Below are positions 44,391 through 55,466 of a stretch of DNA of 64,000 bases, in pieces. The notes below the pieces were generated by a model. The model worked only from the letters and a program-made list of their open reading frames with translations, did not search any database and was not told the origin of the DNA. Numbering within the stretch: the first letter of the stretch is position 1; every line of letters starts with the position of its first letter. This DNA comes from Pseudomonas sp. IPO3778 (GTDB lineage Bacteria; Pseudomonadota; Gammaproteobacteria; Pseudomonadales; Pseudomonadaceae): the NCBI RefSeq assembly GCF_013386825.1, contig NZ_JACARC010000034.1, positions 162,032 through 226,031 on the forward strand. The letters are read 5' to 3'. A program made the position numbers and the translations under genes.

Positions 44391-46670
44391 TTAGAGGGTT
44401 TTTGCAGACGCCGGATTGATCATCCGCGCCAACCCAAGGTTCTTCAGCGCCAATTGCAGCGAGCTGTGGATAACTTGCGGGTTGTCGATGGTCATCAACT
44501 CCGCCAGCAGCTCCTTGGCCCGGCTCAGGTTGATCTGGCGCAGCATCCATTTCACCTTCGGCAAGTTGGTGGCGTTCATCGAGAGGCTGTCAAAGCCCAT
44601 CGCCATCAACAGCACCGCCGCCGCCGGGTCACCGGCCATTTCACCGCAGATACTCACCTGCTTGCCTTCGGCATGGGCGTCGCGCACCACGTTCTGCAAG
44701 GCTTGCAGCACTGCCGGGTGCAGGTAGTCGTAGAGGTCGGCCACCCGCGGGTTGTTGCGGTCCACCGCCAGCAGGTACTGGGTCAGGTCGTTGGAACCCA
44801 CCGACAGGAAGTCCACCTGCCGCGCCAGCTCTTTAGCCTGGTACACCGCCGCCGGAATTTCGATCATCACGCCAATCGGCGGCATCGGTACGTCAGCGCC
44901 TTCGTCGCGCACTTCGCCCCAGGCCCGGTGGATCAAATGCAGGGCTTCTTCCAGCTCGTGAGTGCCGGAGATCATCGGCAGCAGAATGCGCAGGTTGTTC
45001 AGGCCTTCGCTGGCCTTGAGCATGGCGCGGGTCTGGACGAGGAAGATTTCAGGGTGGTCGAGGGTCACGCGAATACCGCGCCAGCCAAGGAAGGGGTTGT
45101 CTTCCTTGATCGGGAAATACGACAGTGACTTGTCGCCGCCAATGTCCAGGCTGCGCATGGTCACCGGTAACGGATGGAAGGCGGACAGTTGCTCGCGATA
45201 AATCGCCAGCTGCTCCTTCTCACTCGGAAAACGCTGGTTGATCATGAACGGCACTTCGGTGCGGTACAGGCCTACCCCTTCGGCGCCGCGCTGTTGCGCA
45301 CGGGCCACGTCCGCCAGCAGGCCGGTGTTGACCAGCAGCGGTACACGGTGGCCGTCGAGGGTCACGCACGGCAATTCGCGCAGGGCGTCGAGGCCCTGGG
45401 ACAGCTGGCGTTCTTCTTCCACCACTTCGGCGTATTGCTTGCGCAGCACGTCGCTGGGGTTGGTGTAGACCTCGCCGTGGTAGCCGTCGACGATCATGTC
45501 GATGCCGTCGACCTTGGAATACGGCAGGTCCACCGCGCCCATCACCGTCGGGATGCCCATGGCCCGGGCCAGGATCGCGACGTGGGAGTTACCCGAACCC
45601 AGTACCGAGACCAGGCCCACCAGTTTGCCTTCCGGCACTTCGCCGAGCATCGTGGCGGTCAGTTCTTCACTGATCAGAATGGTGTTGTCGGGGTACACCA
45701 GCGAGGTCGAGCGCTCTTCCTGCAGGTAGGCCAGCAGACGGCGACCGAGGTCCTTCACGTCCGAGGCGCGCTCGCGCAGGTAGGCGTCGTCCATCAATTC
45801 GAAACGGTTGACGTGATCGGTCACCACCTGGCGCAGCGCGCCCTGGGCCCACTGGCCGGTCTTGATCACGTCCTTGACTTCGCTGCCCAGGGACGCGTCG
45901 TCGAGCATCATCAGGTACACGTCGAACAGCGCCCGCTCTTCAGGGCGCAGCTGGGTGGCCAGCTTGGTCGACAGGTTGCGCATGTCGTTGCGCACGCCTT
46001 CGAGGGCCGTCTTGAAGAGGATGATTTCGGCGTTGATGTCGGTGACGGTCTTGTCCGGCACCACGTCCAGGTCGGCCGGCGGCAGCATGACCACGGCGGT
46101 ACCGACGGCCGCACCCGGCGAACCCGGTACGCCGACGAACTTGGCTTCCTGGATGCCCTTACCCTGGCGGCCCAGGCCACGAATCGAGCCAGTGGCTTCG
46201 GCGTGGGCGATAACCCCGGCGAGCTGCGCGCTCATGGTCACGAGGAAGGCTTCTTCGCCCTCGTCGAACTGGCGGCGTTCTTTTTGCTGGATGACCAACA
46301 CGCCGACAACGCGGCGGTGGTGAATGATCGGTGCGCCGAGGAATGAGGCGTAGCGCTCTTCGCCGGTTTCGGCAAAGTAGCGATAACGCGGGTGGTCGGC
46401 AGCGTTTTCGAGGTTCAGGGGTTCTTCACGCGTCCCCACCAAGCCCACCAGACCTTCATTGGGCGCCATGCTGACCTTGCCGATGGAGCGCTTGTTCAAG
46501 CCCTCGGTGGCCATCAGGACAAAACGGTTGGTCTCGGGGTCCAGCAGGTAAACCGAGCAGACCTGGCTGCCCATGGCTTCCTTGACGCGCAACACAATAA
46601 TCCCCAACGCCGCCTTGAGATCCTTGGCGGAGTTAACTTCCTGGACGATCTTGCGCAGCGTATTGAGCAT
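44391..46670 (-). CDS. ptsP: Phosphoenolpyruvate-protein phosphotransferase PtsP (EI-Ntr)
   Basis: 759 residues. An N-terminal GAF domain (about residues 15-160) precedes the enzyme I core. The phosphorylated His lies in GSGNSHVAILARAMGIPTV near residue 357, the PEP-binding barrel spans about residues 425-700, and ICGEMAGDP holds the catalytic Cys. It starts the nitrogen phosphotransferase chain (PtsP to PtsO to PtsN) that regulates potassium, carbon storage and virulence traits. rppH lies 22 bp upstream; the two are cotranscribed as in E. coli. Confidence 0.96.
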   Translation of the reverse strand: MLNTLRKIVQEVNSAKDLKAALGIIVLRVKEAMGSQVCSVYLLDPETNRFVLMATEGLNKRSIGKVSMAPNEGLVGLVGTREEPLNLENAADHPRYRYFAETGEERYASFLGAPIIHHRRVVGVLVIQQKERRQFDEGEEAFLVTMSAQLAGVIAHAEATGSIRGLGRQGKGIQEAKFVGVPGSPGAAVGTAVVMLPPADLDVVPDKTVTDINAEIILFKTALEGVRNDMRNLSTKLATQLRPEERALFDVYLMMLDDASLGSEVKDVIKTGQWAQGALRQVVTDHVNRFELMDDAYLRERASDVKDLGRRLLAYLQEERSTSLVYPDNTILISEELTATMLGEVPEGKLVGLVSVLGSGNSHVAILARAMGIPTVMGAVDLPYSKVDGIDMIVDGYHGEVYTNPSDVLRKQYAEVVEEERQLSQGLDALRELPCVTLDGHRVPLLVNTGLLADVARAQQRGAEGVGLYRTEVPFMINQRFPSEKEQLAIYREQLSAFHPLPVTMRSLDIGGDKSLSYFPIKEDNPFLGWRGIRVTLDHPEIFLVQTRAMLKASEGLNNLRILLPMISGTHELEEALHLIHRAWGEVRDEGADVPMPPIGVMIEIPAAVYQAKELARQVDFLSVGSNDLTQYLLAVDRNNPRVADLYDYLHPAVLQALQNVVRDAHAEGKQVSICGEMAGDPAAAVLLMAMGFDSLSMNATNLPKVKWMLRQINLSRAKELLAELMTIDNPQVIHSSLQLALKNLGLARMINPASAKTL

Positions 46671-46692
46671 GGCTCGGGGTCGAACTCCGTCG

Positions 46693-47172
46693 TCAGTCGC
46701 GCGCTAAAAGGCGCGGGGCAAGCTCTTTAAGAGCGCGACGATAAACCTCGCGCTTGAATGTCACCACCTGGCCCAACGGATACCAATAACTGACCCAGCG
46801 CCAGCCATCGAACTCCGGTTTACCGGTCAAATCCATCCGCACCCGCTGCTCGTTGGAGATCAGGCGCAGGAGAAACCATTTCTGTTTCTGGCCGATGCAC
46901 AGCGGTTGGCTGTGGGTACGTACCAGACGTTGCGGCAAACGATAGCGCAACCAGCCTCGGGTGCAGGCCAGAATTTGCACATCTTCGCGTTCAAGGCCTA
47001 CTTCTTCATTCAACTCACGGTACAAGGCGTCTTCAGGGGTTTCGTCGGGGTTGATCCCGCCTTGAGGAAACTGCCAGGCATCTTGGTTGATTCGGCGAGC
47101 CCATAGCACCTGTCCGGCATCATTCGTAAGAATAATCCCGACATTAGGACGGAAACCATCGGGGTCGATCAC
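46693..47172 (-). CDS. rppH: RNA pyrophosphohydrolase
   Basis: 159 residues from a GTG start at 47172, chosen because family members open MIDPDGFRPNVGIIL; the reading upstream of it is not conserved. The Nudix box GGINPDETPEDALYRELNEEVGL is complete. It removes pyrophosphate from the 5' end of transcripts and so triggers RNase E decay. It forms an operon with ptsP. Confidence 0.95.
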   Translation of the reverse strand: MIDPDGFRPNVGIILTNDAGQVLWARRINQDAWQFPQGGINPDETPEDALYRELNEEVGLEREDVQILACTRGWLRYRLPQRLVRTHSQPLCIGQKQKWFLLRLISNEQRVRMDLTGKPEFDGWRWVSYWYPLGQVVTFKREVYRRALKELAPRLLARD

Positions 47173-47315
47173 GGCAACAACCTCGCAAACGCATGTCACC
47201 GCATTGTTCCACAAAGATTGATACAGCGGCAACGAGGCTGCTTACCTTATGTGCACTCTTGTGAAAAGACCGTATTCTGGACGCCTTTTTACAGACTTTT
47301 CAGCGAGTAACTGCA

Positions 47316-47972
47316 ATGCGCCTGGCTTTATTCGACTTGGACAACACGCTTTTGGGGGGTGACAGCGATCACGCCTGGGGCGATTACCTCTGTGAACGCG
47401 GGATTCTCGACGCGGTGGCCTACAAGGCGCGCAACGATGAGTTCTACCAGGACTACCTGGCCGGCACGCTGGATAACGCCGAGTACCTGAACTTCTGCCT
47501 GGAAATCCTCGGCCGCACCGAGATAGCCCAGCTGGACGAATGGCACCGCGACTACATGCGCGACTGCATCGAGCCGATCCTGCTGCCCCAGGCGGTTGAG
47601 TTGCTGGCCAAACACCGTGCGGCAGGCGACAAACTGGTGATCATCACTGCCACCAACCGCTTTGTGACCGCGCCGATTGCCGAGCGGCTGGGGGTTCAAA
47701 CCCTGATTGCCACGGAATGCGAGATGGAAGGTGGCCGTTACACCGGGCGCAGCACGGATATCCCGTGCTTTCGCGAGGGCAAGGTGACGCGCTTGAATCG
47801 TTGGCTGGAAGAGACGGGGTACAGCCTGGAAGACAGCTACTTCTATAGCGACTCCATGAATGACCTGCCGTTGCTGGAGCAGGTGACGCATGCAGTGGCG
47901 GTGGATCCGGATCCGAAACTGCGGGCCGAGGCCGAAAAGCGTGGCTGGCCGGTGATCACCCTGCGCGGCTGA
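47316..47972 (+). CDS. HAD-IB family phosphatase (SerB-like)
   Basis: 218 residues. Motif I is FDLDNTLLGGDSD with the nucleophile Asp7, motif II is VIITATNRFV, and motif IV is YFYSDSMNDLPLLE. HAD-IB phosphatases with this pattern act on phosphoserine or histidinol phosphate; the orthologous position in P. aeruginosa (PA0335) is, as I recall, a histidinol-phosphate phosphatase candidate. It is divergent from rppH. Confidence 0.86.
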   Translation: MRLALFDLDNTLLGGDSDHAWGDYLCERGILDAVAYKARNDEFYQDYLAGTLDNAEYLNFCLEILGRTEIAQLDEWHRDYMRDCIEPILLPQAVELLAKHRAAGDKLVIITATNRFVTAPIAERLGVQTLIATECEMEGGRYTGRSTDIPCFREGKVTRLNRWLEETGYSLEDSYFYSDSMNDLPLLEQVTHAVAVDPDPKLRAEAEKRGWPVITLRG

Positions 47973-47979
47973 TAACCCG

Positions 47980-48081
47980 CTGTAGGAGCGAGCTTGCTCG
48001 CGAAGATCGTTAACGAAAACGCGGGGAACCTGACTCCCCGCGGCACCCTCAGGTTTTTCGCGAGCAAGCTCGCTCCTACAG
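47980..48081. repeat. REP doublet, TGTAGGAGCGAGCTTGCTCGCGAA class
   Basis: Perfect outer arms with an inner small palindrome CGGGGAACCTGACTCCCCG. It fills the convergent gap between the HAD phosphatase and DUF2269 genes. Confidence 0.94.
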
Positions 48082-48083
48082 GG

Positions 48084-48497
48084 TCAGACAGGCTTGGCCC
48101 CCATCAACCCGGCAATCGCCACAAACCCCACCAGGCTCACCACCGCCAGCGCCAGGGTGAAGTTCACACTCCCCGCCCCGCCCAACCGCAGTCGATTAAG
48201 CCGCGCCACCAGCCAAAACCAGCTCAGCGCCGCCACGGTGTAGATCACACTCGAGCCCAAAATCCACGTTTGCCCCAGCGGCCAGCCGATCAAGTGCACC
48301 AGCCACCAGCCGGTGAACGGCATGCTCACCACGCAAATCCCCATCAACAACCACACAAACACCCACGGCCGCTGCACGGTATAGGCCGGCCCCGCGCTGC
48401 GTTTGCGCCAGGCCAGCACCGCCAGGGCGAGGCCGCTGAGCAGCAGCAATACCGTAGCCGCGATGTGGATAACTTTAAGGGTGGTCAGCGTTTCCAT
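48084..48497 (-). CDS. DUF2269 family small membrane protein
   Basis: 137 residues with four hydrophobic segments (about 8-28, 45-65, 75-95, 112-132) and few polar loops. LKVIHIAATVLLL with its early His is typical of the family, which recalls haem- or copper-linked membrane proteins. No activity is established. It follows ilvA by 40 bp in the same direction. Confidence 0.8.
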   Translation of the reverse strand: METLTTLKVIHIAATVLLLLSGLALAVLAWRKRSAGPAYTVQRPWVFVWLLMGICVVSMPFTGWWLVHLIGWPLGQTWILGSSVIYTVAALSWFWLVARLNRLRLGGAGSVNFTLALAVVSLVGFVAIAGLMGAKPV

Positions 48498-48537
48498 GTT
48501 CTCGATTCCTTGAAGGCCGCCCAGTCAGCGTAGTCGC

Positions 48538-50052
<1,515 letters not shown>

Positions 50053-50188
50053 CGGAAAGCATCACTGGGCGGGTTGGGCAGGGCCAAGGAGTCTAACCCA
50101 GCGTTTGGCCGGGCGACCACACGAAAACCGAGGTTTTGTTGGGTTATACTCGCGCCCCTCTTTACTCCCCGCCCGTTCCGGAGCCCGC

Positions 50189-50860
50189 ATGACCCAGGAT
50201 CAACTCAAACAGGCAGTGGCCCAGGCCGCCGTCGATTTAATCCTTCCTAAACTCGACGATAAAAGCATCGTCGGTGTCGGCACCGGCTCCACCGCCAACT
50301 GCTTTATCGATGCGCTGGCCCTGCACAAAGGTGCGTTCGACGGCGCGGTGGCCAGTTCCGAAGCCACGGCCGCGCGGCTCAAGGGCCACGGCATTCCGGT
50401 GTATGAGCTGAACACCGTCAGCGACCTGGAGTTCTACGTCGACGGCGCCGATGAAAGCGACGCGCACCTGAACCTGATCAAAGGCGGCGGCGCCGCCCTG
50501 ACCCGCGAGAAGATCGTTGCGGCCGTGGCCAAGACCTTCATCTGCATCGCCGACGCCAGCAAACTGGTGCCGGTACTCGGCGCCTTCCCGCTGCCGGTGG
50601 AAGTGATCCCGATGGCCCGTAGCCACGTGGCCCGCGAGCTGGTGAAACTGGGCGGCGACCCGGTGTACCGCGAAGGCGTGCTGACCGACAACGGCAACAT
50701 CATCATTGACGTGTTCAACATGCAGATCACCGATCCGGTGGCGCTGGAGCGCTCGATCAATGGGATCGTCGGCGTGGTCACCAATGGTTTGTTCGCCGCC
50801 CGTCCGGCAGACGTACTGCTGCTGGGCACACCGGAAGGCGTGAAAACCCTGAAGGCCTGA
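50189..50860 (+). CDS. rpiA: Ribose-5-phosphate isomerase A, canonical
   Basis: 223 residues from the ATG at 50189. It interconverts ribose 5-phosphate and ribulose 5-phosphate in the pentose phosphate pathway. GTGSTANCFIDAL, DGADESD and KGGGAALTREKIVA carry the catalytic Asp, Lys and Glu. It is the housekeeping copy; the divergent paralogue at 32450 belongs to the sugar locus. A longer frame upstream runs into ilvA's start and was rejected. Confidence 0.96.
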   Translation: MTQDQLKQAVAQAAVDLILPKLDDKSIVGVGTGSTANCFIDALALHKGAFDGAVASSEATAARLKGHGIPVYELNTVSDLEFYVDGADESDAHLNLIKGGGAALTREKIVAAVAKTFICIADASKLVPVLGAFPLPVEVIPMARSHVARELVKLGGDPVYREGVLTDNGNIIIDVFNMQITDPVALERSINGIVGVVTNGLFAARPADVLLLGTPEGVKTLKA

Positions 50861-50870
50861 CACAAATCCA

Positions 50871-50965
50871 AATGTGGGAGCGGGCTTGCTCGCGAAGGCG
50901 GTGTGTCAGTCACCAGATGCTCAAGCTGACCCACCGTCTTCGCGAGCAAGCCCGCTCCCACATTT
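50871..50965. repeat. REP doublet, GGGAGCGGGCTTGCTCGCGAA class
   Basis: Arms AATGTGGGAGCGGGCTTGCT and complement around an interior GGTGTGTCAGTCACC, between the convergent rpiA and SdiA-regulated genes. Confidence 0.93.
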
Positions 50966-50979
50966 GTCCTGTGCAGGTC

Positions 50980-51894
50980 TCAGGACTTGGTTTTTTTGAA
51001 CACATAGAAAAGATTGGGCTCACTGACCATGTACAACGTGCCGTCGTCGTCCATGGCAATCCCTTCGGCCTGAGGCACCCGCTGCTTCAGGCCATGGCGC
51101 CCCTTGAGCAGCGACAGACTGCTCAGGGGACGACCGTCGATATCCAGCTCCAACACCAGGAATGACTCATCCGACAGCGCCAGCAGATGGCCGCTGCGCT
51201 CATCGTATTGCAGGCTCGACAGGTCGCGCACAAACAGCCCGGCATCGCGCTTGGGGTTGTTGATCACGTGCACCGAGTAGGTTTTTTCCGGTGTGAAATG
51301 GGGAAAGCCGTGCACCTCGTAGATCAGCATCGGGTCACGTTCCTTGGCCACAAACAGGCGCTTGCCCACCGAGTCATAGGCCAGGCCTTCGAACCCCTTG
51401 TTGCCCCCCAGGTGCACGCCAAGGGTCATTTGCTCGGCATCCGCGGCGTCGAGGAATTGGGTATCGTCATCCACATGGACCTTGATCAGCCGCTGCTGGC
51501 GCTCATCACTGATCACGTAGGTGTTGTCGCTGATGTACTCCACCGCCTCGGCATCACCAAAGCCTACCAGCGCAATGCGCCGCAAGATCTTGCCGTCCAG
51601 GGACAGCTCCACCAGCTCGGCATTCTTGTTGGTGACGGTAAACAGACTGTTGCGCACCGGATCATAGGTCAGGGCCGAGACGTCATCGTTGAGGCCCTCG
51701 ATCACCTGCGCCTCCAGGGTTACCCGGTAATCCCCCAGGCCAATGGAATGTTCACCGGCAGGATTACGCCACGACTGCCAGTTGAACCAGGCACGTTCGA
51801 ACAGGCGAAATTGCTGGGCAACCACGCCGCACGCGACAAGGGCGATCAGGATCAGGATAAAAAAAGCAGGTTTGGGGCGGGCAAGTCGACGCAT
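50980..51894 (-). CDS. SdiA-regulated domain protein, downstream copy
   Basis: 304 residues from the ATG at 51894; an in-frame TTG five codons upstream is the alternative, and neither has a clear ribosome site. An N-terminal membrane anchor (about residues 10-25, FFILILIALVACG) precedes a beta-propeller-like domain with repeated strands such as SALTYDPVRNSLFTVTNKNAELVEL. It ends GTLYMVSEPNLFYVF, as does the neighbouring copy. The family (YjiK-like, named for control by SdiA in E. coli) has no known activity. Probably a membrane-anchored periplasmic propeller. Confidence 0.83.
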   Translation of the reverse strand: MRRLARPKPAFFILILIALVACGVVAQQFRLFERAWFNWQSWRNPAGEHSIGLGDYRVTLEAQVIEGLNDDVSALTYDPVRNSLFTVTNKNAELVELSLDGKILRRIALVGFGDAEAVEYISDNTYVISDERQQRLIKVHVDDDTQFLDAADAEQMTLGVHLGGNKGFEGLAYDSVGKRLFVAKERDPMLIYEVHGFPHFTPEKTYSVHVINNPKRDAGLFVRDLSSLQYDERSGHLLALSDESFLVLELDIDGRPLSSLSLLKGRHGLKQRVPQAEGIAMDDDGTLYMVSEPNLFYVFKKTKS

Positions 51895-52012
51895 CGGGGC
51901 GGGGCTCAAGGTAAAAACTGGCGAATGAATATCACGGTCGCCTGAATTTAAACTTAAACGCCCCGGGTGTCTGGCGGATGCCGCAGATAGAGAAAAATCT
52001 GACGTAATAGAA

Positions 52013-52942
52013 CTACTGGGCCTGCTTCTCGAAACGATAGAAAAGATTCGGCTCGCTGACCATGTACAACGTGCCGTTCTCGTCCATGGTCACGCCTTCG
52101 GCACGGGGAATGGTGTGCTTCAAACCATTGAAGCCGCCGAGCAAGGTCATGAAGCTGACCTGCTCGCCCTTCTCGTCCAGTTCCAGCAGCAGATGGGAGT
52201 CAGCCGACAGCGCCAGCAGGTGGCCGGTGCGCGGGTCGACGGTCAGCGCCGACAGGTTGCGCATGTCCAACTCGGTATTGGCCACCTTTTGCTTGTCACC
52301 GGTAAGGGTCTGGCTGCCATCGCTTTTCCAGGTGAACAGGGCCGGCGGCCGCTCTTCGCCGAGGATCAGCTGTTGGTTGCGCTTGTCCCAGGTGACGGCC
52401 TCAAAGGCTTTGTTCTGGTCCTTGGACGGGCCCAGGTCATAGGACGGGAAGTCGGCTTTGTTCAACTGCTGGGTCTGCGGGTCGACCTTGACGATGGTCA
52501 GGCTGTGCTGGCGCTCATCCACCACCGCCAGCAGGCCGTTTTCCATCACGGTCACGCCTTCCGGATTGTTCCAGCCGTTGAGCGGCATCTTGCGCAGCAC
52601 GTCGCCTTGCAGGGTCAGCTCAACCAGGAACGGGTTCTTGCCCATCACCGAGAACAGGGTTTTGGTCAGCGGGTTATAGGCCAGGTCCGACGCTTCGTCC
52701 TTCTCCATGCCGGGCAGCAATTTGCCGTCGATCACGGCGCGGTAGTCCGGGAGCCAGACACTTTCCAGGCGCTCGGTCGACGTTTCGAAGCGTTCTGCCA
52801 CCCACAGCAAGCCGCGGTCGTCCCAGTGCATCGCCCAGGCCACGCCATAAATGATCGCACCGGCCAGGAACAGCCAGGAATACCAGCGCATGGCAAGGCG
52901 CGAACGCAGCGTGGGTTTTACGGAGGGCAGAGGCACGGCCAT
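52013..52942 (-). CDS. SdiA-regulated domain protein, upstream copy
   Basis: 309 residues from the ATG at 52942. A membrane segment (about residues 18-38, WYSWLFLAGAIIYGVAWAM) is followed by the same propeller domain as the next gene, with shared landmarks DLAYNPLTKTLFSVMGKNPFLVEL, DERQHSLTIVKV and GTLYMVSEPNLFYRF. It lies 118 bp upstream of its paralogue in the same direction, so they are tandem duplicates. Overall identity by eye is moderate, so the duplication is old. Ligand unknown. Confidence 0.85.
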   Translation of the reverse strand: MAVPLPSVKPTLRSRLAMRWYSWLFLAGAIIYGVAWAMHWDDRGLLWVAERFETSTERLESVWLPDYRAVIDGKLLPGMEKDEASDLAYNPLTKTLFSVMGKNPFLVELTLQGDVLRKMPLNGWNNPEGVTVMENGLLAVVDERQHSLTIVKVDPQTQQLNKADFPSYDLGPSKDQNKAFEAVTWDKRNQQLILGEERPPALFTWKSDGSQTLTGDKQKVANTELDMRNLSALTVDPRTGHLLALSADSHLLLELDEKGEQVSFMTLLGGFNGLKHTIPRAEGVTMDENGTLYMVSEPNLFYRFEKQAQ

Positions 52943-53071
52943 TACGCTTTCCAGAAAGTCAGCTTTAGGGGATAGCACAGGATCAGAAGGTCCGCGCGCA
53001 GGAGGCTGAGGATTATCCGGATGGGGTGTGAAAAAAATGCAAAAACCGATATTTCCAGACAAACACAAAAC

Positions 53072-53167
53072 AATGTGGGAGCCGGGCTTGCCCGCGATGG
53101 CGGCGGGTCAGTCAACATTTAAGGCGACTGACACACCGTCATCGCGGGCAAGCCCGGCTCCCACATT
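53072..53167. repeat. REP doublet, GGGAGCCGGGCTTGCCCGCGAT class
   Basis: Arms AATGTGGGAGCCGGGCTTGC and complement. It lies between the FAH hydrolase and the upstream SdiA-regulated gene, both leftward, so it is internal to a run of codirectional genes. Confidence 0.93.
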
Positions 53168-53179
53168 TTTGACCGTGTC

Positions 53180-53845
53180 TTAGCGAACGCTGCTTTCGAA
53201 CCGGCTCACACCCGGCAGTTCCAGCACCAGCTCATCACCCACATTCAGCGGGCCAACGCCGGCCGGCGTACCGGTGAGGATCACGTCCCCGGCCTGCAGC
53301 GAGAAGCAACCGGCCATGTACTGGATCATCGGGATGATCGGGTTGAGCATGATCGCGCTGTTACCGTCCTGGCGCACTTCGCCATTGATGGTCAGGCGGA
53401 TGCCGATATCGGTCACGTCCGGGAAGGTGCTGCCGACGACGAACGGGGCAATCACCGCCGCGCCATCAAACGACTTGGCGATTTCCCATGGCAGGCCTTT
53501 GGCTTTCAGCTCGGCCTGCTTGTCCCGCAGGGTCAAGTCCAGGGCCGGGGCGAAGCCGGAGATGGCATCCAGCACTTCCTCACGGCTCGGCTTGGTCGAC
53601 AACGGTTTGCCGATCAGCACCGCGATTTCCGCTTCGTAATGCACCGAACCGCGCTCGGCAGGGATGGCGAAACCGCCTTCCAGCGCCACCACGCAGCTGC
53701 CAGGCTTGATAAACAGCAGCGGCTCGGTCGGTACCGGGTTATCCAGTTCCTTGGCGTGTTCGGCGTAGTTACGCCCGATGCACACCACTTTCCCCAGGGG
53801 AAAGTGAATATTGGTGCCGTCGACATACTTGTGCTGGTAGCTCAT
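53180..53845 (-). CDS. Fumarylacetoacetate hydrolase family protein (acylpyruvase-like)
   Basis: 221 residues, the short single-domain FAHD1/YcgM form. GKVVCIGRNYAEHAKEL opens the fold; HYEAEIAVLIGK gives the E-x-E metal ligands and PALDLTLRD the Asp ligand; LTGTPAGVGPL is the C-terminal signature. Relatives cleave acylpyruvates or decarboxylate oxaloacetate. It lies 22 bp after the D-2-hydroxyglutarate dehydrogenase gene and is probably cotranscribed with it. Confidence 0.88.
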   Translation of the reverse strand: MSYQHKYVDGTNIHFPLGKVVCIGRNYAEHAKELDNPVPTEPLLFIKPGSCVVALEGGFAIPAERGSVHYEAEIAVLIGKPLSTKPSREEVLDAISGFAPALDLTLRDKQAELKAKGLPWEIAKSFDGAAVIAPFVVGSTFPDVTDIGIRLTINGEVRQDGNSAIMLNPIIPMIQYMAGCFSLQAGDVILTGTPAGVGPLNVGDELVLELPGVSRFESSVR

Positions 53846-53867
53846 GGACCGACTCCTTCAGGGACTG

Positions 53868-55262
53868 TTAAACAGCGAAAATCTTGCCCGGGTTCATGAT
53901 CCCGTTAGGGTCGAACACCGCTTTCACTGCCTTCATGTATTCAATTTCAACCGGCGAGCGGCTGTAGGTCAGGTAATCGCGCTTGGTCATGCCCACGCCG
54001 TGTTCGGCGGAGATCGAGCCGTTGTACTTCTGCACGGTCTCGAACACCCACTTGTTGACGGTGGCGCACTTGGCGAAGAACTCGTCCTTGCTCAGGTTTT
54101 CCGGCTTGAGGATGTTAAGGTGCAGGTTGCCGTCGCCGATGTGGCCGAACCAGACGATTTCGAAGTCCGGGTAGTGTTCCCCGACGATCGCGTCGATTTC
54201 CTTCAGGAAGGCCGGCACTTTCGACACAGTCACCGAGATGTCGTTCTTGTACGGCGTCCAGTGGGAGATGGTCTCGGAGATGTACTCGCGCAGCTTCCAC
54301 AGATTGTGCAACTGGGTTTCGCTCTGGCTCATCACGCCGTCCAGCACCCAGCCCTGCTCCACGCAATGCTCGAACGTGGCGAGGGCGTCGTTGGCCACTT
54401 CTTCGGTGGTCGCTTCAAATTCCAGCAGCGCGTAGAACGGGCAGTCGGATTCGAACGGGGCCGGCACGTCGCCACGGCCGAGGACTTTGGCCAGGGCCTT
54501 GTCGGAGAAGAACTCGAAGGCGGTGAGGTCCAGCTTGCTCTGGAACGCGTGCAGCACCGGCATGATCGAGTCGAAGTCGGTGGTGCCGAGCACCATGGCC
54601 GTGAGGTTTTTCGGCGCACGGTCCAGGCGCATGGTGGCTTCGACCACAAAGCCCAAAGTGCCCTCGGCGCCGATGAACAGCTGGCGCATGTCGTAGCCGG
54701 TGGCGTTCTTGATCAGGTCTTTGTTCAGTTCCAGCAGGTCGCCCTTGCCGGTGACGACCTTCATGCCCGCCACCCAGTTACGGGTCATGCCGTAGCGAAT
54801 GACCTTGATCCCGCCGGCATTGGTGCCGATATTGCCGCCAATCTGGCTGGAACCGGACGATGCGAAGTCCACCGGGTAGTACAGGCCTTTTTCTTCGGCC
54901 ACGTTCTGCAATTGCTTGGTGACTACACCCGGCTGGCACACAGCGGTGCGGTCGGTGAGGTTCACGTCGAGGATCTGGTTCATATAGTCGAACGACACGA
55001 CCACTTCGCCATTGGCCGCCACCGCCGCCGCCGACAGGCCGGTACGACCGCCGGACGGCACCAGCGCCACCTTGTGTTCATTGGCCCAACGGACGATGGC
55101 CTGCACCTGCTCAGTGGTCTTCGGAAAGACGATGGCCACCGGCGCCGGCGCGAAATGCTTGGTCCAGTCCTTGCCGTAAGCCTCAAGGGAGTCAGCATCG
55201 GTCAGGACCTTGCCAGGCTCAACCAGGGTCTTCAGCTCATCAATCAGGGCAGGATGGGTCAT
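53868..55262 (-). CDS. D-2-hydroxyglutarate dehydrogenase (FAD-linked)
   Basis: 464 residues from the ATG at 55262; an ATG at 55286 (MNCSRVL) has a better-placed AGGA and remains possible. FAD-binding type 4 domain with PSGGRTGLSAAA near residue 80 and SSGSSQIGGNIGTNAGGIKVIRYG near residue 135, then the FAD-linked oxidase C domain with HIGDGNLHLN and EHGVG. In Pseudomonas this enzyme reoxidises D-2-hydroxyglutarate formed by SerA and so drives serine synthesis; the divergent serA supports that reading. Confidence 0.87.
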   Translation of the reverse strand: MTHPALIDELKTLVEPGKVLTDADSLEAYGKDWTKHFAPAPVAIVFPKTTEQVQAIVRWANEHKVALVPSGGRTGLSAAAVAANGEVVVSFDYMNQILDVNLTDRTAVCQPGVVTKQLQNVAEEKGLYYPVDFASSGSSQIGGNIGTNAGGIKVIRYGMTRNWVAGMKVVTGKGDLLELNKDLIKNATGYDMRQLFIGAEGTLGFVVEATMRLDRAPKNLTAMVLGTTDFDSIMPVLHAFQSKLDLTAFEFFSDKALAKVLGRGDVPAPFESDCPFYALLEFEATTEEVANDALATFEHCVEQGWVLDGVMSQSETQLHNLWKLREYISETISHWTPYKNDISVTVSKVPAFLKEIDAIVGEHYPDFEIVWFGHIGDGNLHLNILKPENLSKDEFFAKCATVNKWVFETVQKYNGSISAEHGVGMTKRDYLTYSRSPVEIEYMKAVKAVFDPNGIMNPGKIFAV

Positions 55263-55466
55263 CGACAGAACTCTCGAACAATTCATGGTCATCCTGAGAA
55301 CGCTTCACGTCGCAGGAATGGGTGTTTAGCGGGGCACGTATGCTAGCATACCGCCCCCGCAGGATAGTGCCCAAGGGCGTTCTGCGGTGACGGCTTTCCT
55401 GCCGTCCGGGTCAGCTTACGCGATCCGATTCCCTGCCATTTTTCTCCGGGATACAGGTTTACGCAG

